Assembly (NCBI GenBank): GCA_001969505.1
Contig: LSSK01001557.1
Coordinates: 1 to 47,192, forward strand
Origin: Zancudomyces culisetae
Lineage: Eukaryota; Kickxellomycota; Harpellomycetes; Harpellales; Legeriomycetaceae
Direction of reading: 5' to 3'
DNA length: 47,192 nucleotides
The notes under the pieces were generated by a model. That model searched no databases and was not told the DNA's origin. It saw only the letters and a list, made by a program, of their open reading frames with translations. Within the stretch, counting starts at the first letter, position 1. The number at the start of each line of letters is the position of its first letter. The position numbers and the translations under genes are program-made. Below, one piece after another: positions 40,860 through 47,192 of this stretch.

Positions 40860-43800
40860 ATGGAAATGGCACCGGATACAAAGGAACAGCTAAAGAAAAA
40901 GGCGATCAATAAGAAAAAACGGGAGAGAGCAAGGAGAAAGGTTGGGGGAGCAGGAGGTGAGCGGTTTGTAATAAAAGCAACGGATAATACAAAACAAAAG
41001 AGTGAGGCGGTAAAAGAGACTAAAGAAATACAGCACGTAAAAGAGCAGAAAGATCGAAACCGAGATCGGGATATGGATATGGATATGGATATGGATATGG
41101 AAGTTGATATTGATATTGATGCTGCTATTGGGTCGAAGGTTGATGAGAAAAGGGAAAAAGAAAAGGAGAAAGAGAAGGAAAAGGGGAAAGGAAAGAATAA
41201 AAAGAAGAGTATTGAGGGAGAGAAATTACGAATAGTCAGAACAATTGGAGGCAAAATAACAGGAAAGCCACAGATTACAAGGGATGAAAAGTACATGTAT
41301 GTTAGAAAGGGAGAAGATAAGGTAGATGTATATTCAATGGAGACAGGAGATCAGGTAGCGAGCATAGGAGAGCGTCAAATAGAGATCAAGGAAGGAGAAG
41401 GAGGAGGTGATAATGAAGGTGAGGTGAGTGGGAAGAACAAGAGGATAGTGGGAGCAGTGAGCCGTGAAGTTAAAGGAGGCAAAAAACAGTTGGTAGTAGT
41501 TTACAGGGATCAAAAGGTTCGAGTATATGATACATTTAGACAGAGACAGGAATATGAGGGCGAAGATCGAGAGCGAGATCTGGGCTTAGTGAATGGGAAA
41601 GTTCAAAATTCAACAGAAAGGGCAGGACTGAAACTAAAGACAAAGTTAAAATATGAACCAGTGTTTGTACACGAAGAAGCAGAGGAGTATGAGGGTGCAG
41701 GAGGAGGAGCAGTATATTACTATATAGGAAAAATGCGACAAGGACAAGGACAAGAGAAGAGAGTATATATAATATCGAAATTCCATATAGTTAAAGAGAA
41801 TAGTGTTGTAGAGAGAGAAGTAGCACGATTTGAACAAAAAGTTCTAAAGATGGAAGTTAAAGGAAACGTGATGGTTGTGATTACACAAGATGAAAAGGTA
41901 CAAGTAATAAGAATGAAGAAAGAAAGAGATCAACAAGAGAGAGATGAGATTGTGGAATGGTGGTCAGGAAAAGGAAAAGGTAAAGGAAATAAAAAGATAA
42001 ACCAAGTAGCACTTGCAAGTAGTGGCGGGGCAACCATGGTAGCAGTATCAGATACACAGGGCAAGATATATGTTATGGTGATAACGGCACAGGAAGCGAT
42101 TCCACAACAGCCAACAGTTGTGAAGAGTATGCATTGGCATGCACAGGGAGTAGGAGCAATGAAGCTGAGTAGTGATGGACGATACTTGTATAGTGGAGGT
42201 GAAGAAGGTGTGGTAGTGATATGGCAGATTGCGGGTAGTTTGGTGAACAGTGTTAGTAACAGCAATAACAGCAATGTCAACAAGGACTTTTTGGCGCGGT
42301 TGAATAGCAAGATTGAGAGAATAGAGTTGAGTTCAAGCAACCGGTTTTTGGTGGCAAGTTTGTCGAATAATAAGATTGTCATTTATGATTTGATGGAAGC
42401 AAACCGAGTAGTTGGAGCAATTAGTAGTATTAATGGAAGTGGAATTGGAAGCGGATATAATAAACCACAATTAATTATAGAAAACAACAACAATAGTAGT
42501 GAAAATCAAAGCAATAAGAATAAAAATAAAAATAAGGATAATGATAACGCTAAGGATGATGATAAGGATAGAAGGGATCAATCAATGGTATTGGTAAATA
42601 CTAATAGAGATAATGCAACAATTCAGCTATACGATGTAGGTAAAGATAAAGAGATTGCAGAGTTGGTAATTAGTGGATACACGACAATATCAGGAGAGGA
42701 AGGAGGAAGAGCAGGAGGGAACAAACCAAAGCTGGAACTGGTGCGAATTAGCGAGAACAAGCAGATAATGGTGACATTTGAGAATCGACAGGGCAAGGAA
42801 TTCAACAAAACCAGCATGAAAATATGGAAATTAAATGTATTTTCAGCCGGCAACAAAAGAGAACAGCAAATAGAAATGACTAGTAAATTTGATAATCCTC
42901 ATTTGGGCAATTTAATGACTGGATTGGAAATTTTGGATAATCGAGTCGTTGTAAGTGTCGGAAAGGATGGGTATATTCGAATGTTTACTAGTATCGATAA
43001 TGGAAAGAGTTGGGTATACAGTAAAAGTATTAGAGTATTTGATCCAACTATTACAACTCCTTCAAATAATAACAATAATACTGATTTGGTTAGTATTAAC
43101 CTTGCTTGTAGCCCTGATAATTCTACATTACTGGTATACTATACTATTCAAAGCAATTCAAATGGCAAACCAATATATCTCAACAAAGTCTCGTTGTATT
43201 CGGTATCTGTAGACAGCACACAACTAGGTGTAGATTGCGAGTTGTTGATGGATTCGTTCTACTATAGTGTTGGCAATAATGGCGTGATAAAAAATATTCG
43301 ATTTGTTTCGTTGACCCATGTGTTGGTATGTTTGGAAGGTTCATTTGGTAATGAAAAGCAGAGATTAGAACTGGTTAATATTTTGGATATGGAAAAACTT
43401 AACCCAACAAGATTAGTATTACCACAAACTGCTTTTAATAGTAACAGTAACAGTAACAGTGGTAGTGGTGATATATTGGATCTTGAAATTACTAGTAAAA
43501 ACATTTTGGTACTACTCGGTAATAGTTGTGGATCTTCAAAATCTATTGAAAACAATCTCATTGCTGTATATTCAAGAAATGCTCCATTCTCTCTTATAAC
43601 CACTTTTAATTATGGCGGCATTAACAAAAATACCAGCAAGGTCAAATCCTCATTGAAATATCTTTACTGTCCATTTGATAATTCCCAAAGACAACTTGAT
43701 GATCAATTACTAGTTGGCATGGAAGTATCAAAATCCCACAATCACAAAAATAACAATAATGTCAGGTTGTTGTTTATGGGTAGTACTAAATCTATTTCTT

Positions 43801-44102
43801 CACAAACCGATATATCCCTCTCACTAGCCAACAATCTTGGTAAAATGATTCTTCAACAAGAACAAGAGCAAGAACAAGAACAAGAAAATTATGAAGATTC
43901 TTTCTCATCATTACAGTTGGACTCTAATCAAAAACCCCAAGTTGTAAATAAAAACACCAATACAACAACAAAAACAACAACAAAAACAATACCATCATCA
44001 TCATCACTATTACTATCTAGTAGTTTTGGTAATGTACCAACTCATTTATTACCAAAAGTTGGAATACTTTTTGATCATTACTATTCAAACTTTACCTTTT
44101 AA
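40860..44102 (+). CDS. NAN1: U3 snoRNP / t-UTP WD40 protein Nan1 (Utp17)
   Basis: Component of the UTP-A (t-UTP) part of the small-subunit processome, acting in pre-18S rRNA transcription and processing in the nucleolus; WDR75 family. Intronless, 1080 aa (yeast 896). Residues 1-120 are charged and low complexity, with an Asp/Met repeat (RDRDMDMDMDMDM) and Lys/Glu runs. WD40-type repeats follow; the best is GVGAMKLSSDGRYLYSGGEE then GVVVIWQI, next to KIERIELSSSNRFLVASLSN, the WDR75 hallmark. A further repeat reads GLEILDNRVVVSVGKDGYIR. Asn/Ser/Lys-rich inserts (around residues 465, 540-575 and 860) and an EQEQEQEQ tail account for the extra length. The start is the first ATG; a second Met at codon 3 is equally good. 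Confidence 0.85.
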   Translation: MEMAPDTKEQLKKKAINKKKRERARRKVGGAGGERFVIKATDNTKQKSEAVKETKEIQHVKEQKDRNRDRDMDMDMDMDMEVDIDIDAAIGSKVDEKREKEKEKEKEKGKGKNKKKSIEGEKLRIVRTIGGKITGKPQITRDEKYMYVRKGEDKVDVYSMETGDQVASIGERQIEIKEGEGGGDNEGEVSGKNKRIVGAVSREVKGGKKQLVVVYRDQKVRVYDTFRQRQEYEGEDRERDLGLVNGKVQNSTERAGLKLKTKLKYEPVFVHEEAEEYEGAGGGAVYYYIGKMRQGQGQEKRVYIISKFHIVKENSVVEREVARFEQKVLKMEVKGNVMVVITQDEKVQVIRMKKERDQQERDEIVEWWSGKGKGKGNKKINQVALASSGGATMVAVSDTQGKIYVMVITAQEAIPQQPTVVKSMHWHAQGVGAMKLSSDGRYLYSGGEEGVVVIWQIAGSLVNSVSNSNNSNVNKDFLARLNSKIERIELSSSNRFLVASLSNNKIVIYDLMEANRVVGAISSINGSGIGSGYNKPQLIIENNNNSSENQSNKNKNKNKDNDNAKDDDKDRRDQSMVLVNTNRDNATIQLYDVGKDKEIAELVISGYTTISGEEGGRAGGNKPKLELVRISENKQIMVTFENRQGKEFNKTSMKIWKLNVFSAGNKREQQIEMTSKFDNPHLGNLMTGLEILDNRVVVSVGKDGYIRMFTSIDNGKSWVYSKSIRVFDPTITTPSNNNNNTDLVSINLACSPDNSTLLVYYTIQSNSNGKPIYLNKVSLYSVSVDSTQLGVDCELLMDSFYYSVGNNGVIKNIRFVSLTHVLVCLEGSFGNEKQRLELVNILDMEKLNPTRLVLPQTAFNSNSNSNSGSGDILDLEITSKNILVLLGNSCGSSKSIENNLIAVYSRNAPFSLITTFNYGGINKNTSKVKSSLKYLYCPFDNSQRQLDDQLLVGMEVSKSHNHKNNNNVRLLFMGSTKSISSQTDISLSLANNLGKMILQQEQEQEQEQENYEDSFSSLQLDSNQKPQVVNKNTNTTTKTTTKTIPSSSSLLLSSSFGNVPTHLLPKVGILFDHYYSNFTF

Positions 44103-44160
44103 TTTTAATTTTAATTATATATTTTTCTTTAAAAAAAGTGTTTAAAATATTTAAAATGTT

Positions 44161-45807
44161 TTATAATTTACTATCAAAAGAATCCGAGTAATTACGTCTC
44201 AATACAAACCAGATTTTTTGAATGAGTCCAGGCCGTTTATAAATATCAAATCTTGGGTTTGAAGAACCAAGTTTTTCAAAGTACTCAATGACATCAGCAT
44301 ACCCAACGCCACGTACCAAATGTTTATGATCGCGATTGCGTGCATTGATAAAGGGGCCCTGAATCTCTGCCAAAATCTCGGCCTGTGTAGGCAATGCGTA
44401 TAAATTATACCCACTCAGAGCATCCCTTGTGGTCTCTGGGTCAATTACCCAATATGGCAAGTAGTTGGATGGGTCCTTGATGTCGAAAAATGTCGATCGC
44501 ATTTTGGAGATATCAACTTCTTGTATAGTATCGGGGTTCCATACAGGACGACCCTTTTTCTTGTCAATTAGTAGGTGTCGTACTCCAGTTCTGTAATCGG
44601 ATGAGTGTAAGCATATCATTGGACATACTCTAGCTTCAACCACAAGTGCCTCGATTAATCCGAATCCGCCATTATTACCACTATTGCTACTGCTACTGCT
44701 ACTGTTGCTTGAATCAGCGACTAGTTTGTTATGGGTTGCGGATGCTCGTTGTAATACTTCCAAAGTAATTTTCATTGATGTGGGAGACATATTGTATAGT
44801 AACTTAAGAGTCTGTGACAGGAAATCGTGAACAATCTGGTCGTTTGTAGAGGTGTTCAAACGGGTGGATTGCAAGGATTGAACAATAAGTTCTACGGTGG
44901 GTTGGGAAAAACAGTGGTCAATAATGTTCATTACACGAGCAGGGTATTGTAAACTAAAACAACCCGAATTCGACTTGGAATTCATATTCAAGGATAGTTG
45001 ACAATAATGATTTAGAATATCCAACACTTCAACATTATTGTTTTCATTATTGCTTCCAGGAATTGATGGATTGGGTGATGAGAGAATATCAATAAGTGTG
45101 GGTAAAAACGAGGAATGAATGTAATGAGTGGCAAAGCCAAGGTAAAAGACATCAGCACCATGTACGCGGGTTCCAGTGAGCCCCATATAAGCGCCAAAGG
45201 GCAACCCACCATCGACACAACTAGCCAAAAAATGCGAAACACCGACATCCGGAGTAAACCCAATTTGTGTCTCAGGCATCGCCAACGACGTACGTTCCGT
45301 ACACACCCGGAACCGGTTATGCAACGAAATCCCGACACCGCCACCCAGAGTCGTACCATCCATAACGGCAATCACGGGAATCTTGGCCTGTAGCGTTGCA
45401 AGGTAGTGGTTTATCCCATACTCGTATTGGAAAAACATCCCGGCTTCCCTACCACCCAGCTTCTGCGTCATTACGACGTCCCCGCCCGCAGAAAACGCCC
45501 GTGGCGCACATGAAGACAGGAGCAGCACGGTGGGTGTACGTTGCTCATCCTTCCAGGTGTCCAGTGACACATAGATGGTATCCAACATTTCCCGGTCAAG
45601 CGCGTTGAGTGCGCGGGTTCGGTTGAGAACTAGGTGTTTGGTGTTGAATTTGGATTCCGGAAATTCATTTATTAGTATTGATTTGGCTTGTGGCTCCTAA
45701 AAAATAATAATAATAATCTTATTATTGTTATAAAGTATTATACAAGTTTATTACATATTTATCTGTTTGTATAATTATTATTATTACTAGTATTTAAAAC
45801 TTGCCAT
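44161..45807 (-). CDS. EHD3: 3-hydroxyisobutyryl-CoA hydrolase with peroxisomal signal, two exons
   Basis: Crotonase-fold thioesterase of valine catabolism that releases 3-hydroxyisobutyrate from its CoA ester. The main exon is 45696-44161; its frame extends upstream of the first internal ATG through EPQAKSILINEFPESKFNTK and HLVLNRTRALNALDREM, where the homology begins, to acceptor TTTAG. The only ATG upstream is 45807-45805, directly followed by GCAAGT, so exon 1 is probably the ATG alone with a GC-AG intron, giving 512 aa. Motifs: SAGGDV, DGTTLGGGVG (oxyanion hole) and MPETQIGFTPDVG with the catalytic Glu and Asp. A Ser/Asn insert lies near residue 325. The C-terminus is DSKL, a canonical PTS1, and no mitochondrial presequence is visible. 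Yeast Ehd3 is mitochondrial; plant CHY1 is peroxisomal. Location here is inferred as peroxisomal. Confidence 0.9.
45697..45804 (-). other. Putative GC-AG intron after the EHD3 start codon
   Basis: The donor is GCAAGT immediately after the ATG, the consensus form for GC-AG introns; the acceptor is TTTTTTAG at 45698-45697. Length 108 nt, phase 0. It parallels the RPS18 intron that also follows the ATG. Confidence 0.5.
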
Positions 45808-46421
45808 TTCTCGCTTTCACTTTTTCACTTTTTTTTATTTAATTAATAAATATTTTATCTTTTTTCTTTTTCTTTTTCTTTAGTGTAATAGTAATAGAAT
45901 ATTAATAGTTGTAATGGTAATGGTAATAGTTGTGATGGTAATAATTGTATTTATATATATGCATAAATATATAATATAAAAGGAAGAACAGTGCTTTAAA
46001 ATTAGATAAGCCACACGTTTTAGCCAAAAAAAAAGAAAATAAAAAAAAAGAAACAACTTTCAACATTTGCAAACACATATAAAACCAATTTTAACAATGG
46101 TATTTTTTGTTTTTATGTTTCAAATATGAAAATATATAATACAAATAATTTTGATTAACCAATAAAATATACTAGATAAAACAAAGGGGAGAAGGAGAAG
46201 GAGAAGGAGGAAAAGAGGAGAAGGAGTAGGAGGAAAAGAGAAGGAGAGAGGGGAGAGGAGAGGATGTATAGAAAAAGGAACATTGATAAAAAAGATGAAT
46301 AATGTTTATTTATTTTTTTTGTACATGTGATTAAAAAGTAAATAAAAAGATAAAAAATTAAAAAAATCGGGAAAATCGGGAAAATATGAAAATGAGAAAA
46401 TGAGAAAATGAGAAAAAAAAA
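45808..46421. other. Intergenic, EHD3 promoter to HMGR 3' end
   Basis: AT-rich; a TATATAAATA element on the minus strand near 45950-45960 is the likely EHD3 core promoter. GAGAAG repeats (46190-46260) and GAAAAT repeats precede the HMGR stop. No gene. Confidence 0.45.
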
Positions 46422-47192
46422 TCAATTGGTAGGAGCATGTGATACAGATCTACGGCGTGAATTTGATTTTGATTTCAGAGTAGAATTAGAATTGGGATTA
46501 GGATTAGAATTAGGATCGGGAGAGGTGGAAATAGAGGCAGAGGATTCCATAATCAAGTTTTCAAGAGCAACTTGAAGAGCAGCAGGTCTAGCAATAATAT
46601 TGTTATCATTAAGACGCTTTGCATTTGAATCAATTGACTCTGGAAGAAGAGGTAAATTAGAAGGTAAGGAAGAAGCAGGATCGGAAGAAAAAGGAGAAGA
46701 CGAAGGAAAGGTAGGAGGAGGAGGTAAGGTAGAGGTAGAGATAGAGGTGTTATGAGGACGAAGAGTAGGACTGGCAGTAGGAGTATTGAGAGGAGTACCA
46801 GGTTGTTTCTTTTTACGGTTTAAAGAAATATGAGACTTGACAAGATGGCCAGCAGCAAGAGCACTGCATAAAGAAAGCTCGCCAGCCATAACACAAGCAA
46901 CAATAATACGAGCCAAACGCTGGGAATTCTTTCCAGGGGAAGAAGGATGAGGGCCGCGACAACCAAGTAGATCGAGACAGGCAGCTTGCGGAGCAAGAGA
47001 GGTGCCGCCACCAATGGTGCCAACTTCAATACAAGGCATGGAGCAAGAGATCCGCAGGTCGTCGTTGTTTGGGCCGGTGGATTCCATGAGGGTGATACAC
47101 ATGGAGGATTCAACGTTTTGGGCGGGGTCTTGGCCGGTGGCTAGATAGATGGCAGTAAGGATGTTGGCGGCATGGGCATTAAAGCCACCAAG
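46422..47192 (-). CDS. HMG1: HMG-CoA reductase, C-terminal part (5' end outside window)
   Basis: Rate-limiting NADPH-dependent reduction of HMG-CoA to mevalonate for sterol synthesis; an ER membrane enzyme. The frame is open from the right edge (47192) to the stop, 256 residues. It starts [30 protein letters not shown], then [40 protein letters not shown] and catalytic-His block [15 protein letters not shown]. All are conserved in class I HMG-CoA reductases. The protein should end shortly after KSHISLNRK; instead about 120 further residues follow, rich in Ser, Pro, Thr and Asn ([20 protein letters not shown]), with an amphipathic stretch ([17 protein letters not shown]) and a basic tail ([17 protein letters not shown]). 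Yeast Hmg1 has only a short tail. The membrane domain lies outside the window, so paralogue identity is unknown. Confidence 0.95.
   Translation of the reverse strand, partial: LGGFNAHAANILTAIYLATGQDPAQNVESSMCITLMESTGPNNDDLRISCSMPCIEVGTIGGGTSLAPQAACLDLLGCRGPHPSSPGKNSQRLARIIVACVMAGELSLCSALAAGHLVKSHISLNRKKKQPGTPLNTPTASPTLRPHNTSISTSTLPPPPTFPSSSPFSSDPASSLPSNLPLLPESIDSNAKRLNDNNIIARPAALQVALENLIMESSASISTSPDPNSNPNPNSNSTLKSKSNSRRRSVSHAPTN

Noticed and set aside
40781-41296. 171-codon Ser/Phe-rich frame opposite the NAN1 start.
   Set aside because: It is the mirror of purine-rich NAN1 codons; NAN1 has the WD40 evidence.

Overview
The window is nuclear DNA from an ascomycete fungus, most likely an AT-rich yeast or yeast-like member of the Saccharomycotina with more introns than Saccharomyces. 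The evidence is the gene set: RPS18, PNP1, SelO/FMP40, PGK1, a ZRT-type ZIP transporter, ICL1, RPB10, SSZ1, NAN1/UTP17, EHD3 and HMG-CoA reductase. The genes are short-intron genes with GTAAGT-like donors and some TACTAAC-type branch sites, intergenic regions are long and AT-rich, and there are no bacterial operons. A CTG codon at a conserved Leu of SelO (8454-8456) argues for the standard genetic code and against the CUG-Ser clade. No genus can be named from sequence alone. Several genes need splicing; the joins given here were worked out by hand from reading frame, splice sites and family sequence.

Left part (1-10 kb): the C-terminal end of a LINE-type reverse transcriptase runs off the left edge. 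RPS18 (minus strand) follows, with one intron directly after the ATG and another that splits the stop codon. Next come purine nucleoside phosphorylase and a diverged second copy that has lost its phosphate loop and several catalytic residues, then SelO, a pseudokinase-fold AMPylase.

Middle part (10-30 kb): PGK1; two tandem DM9/DUF3421 lectin-like genes, one with a collagen-like Gly/Pro N-terminus; a full-length three-exon NFS1-type cysteine desulfurase paralogue without the PLP lysine and catalytic cysteine; a small Cys/His-rich protein; an oxidoreductase-like (OXLD1-type) mitochondrial protein; a ZIP zinc transporter; isocitrate lyase; and a small single-TM, probably mitochondrial, protein.

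Right part (30-47 kb): RPB10, SSZ1, a Lys/Glu-rich RGG protein of unknown function, two small predicted secreted Cys-containing proteins in a gene-poor stretch, NAN1/UTP17, a 3-hydroxyisobutyryl-CoA hydrolase ending in the peroxisomal signal SKL, and the 3' part of HMG-CoA reductase. Microsatellites and low-complexity protein tracts are concentrated here. SSZ1 and NAN1 share paired long A-tract/T-tract elements in their promoters and a codon-choice shift along the gene.

The strongest candidates for something undescribed are the two intact but apparently catalytically dead paralogues (PNP-like at 5868-7001 and NFS1-like at 17599-19274), followed by the DM9 pair, the Asp substitution in the active site of PNP1, the stop-codon-splitting intron of RPS18 and the peroxisome-targeted EHD3. 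There are no CRISPR arrays, rRNAs or convincing tRNAs.
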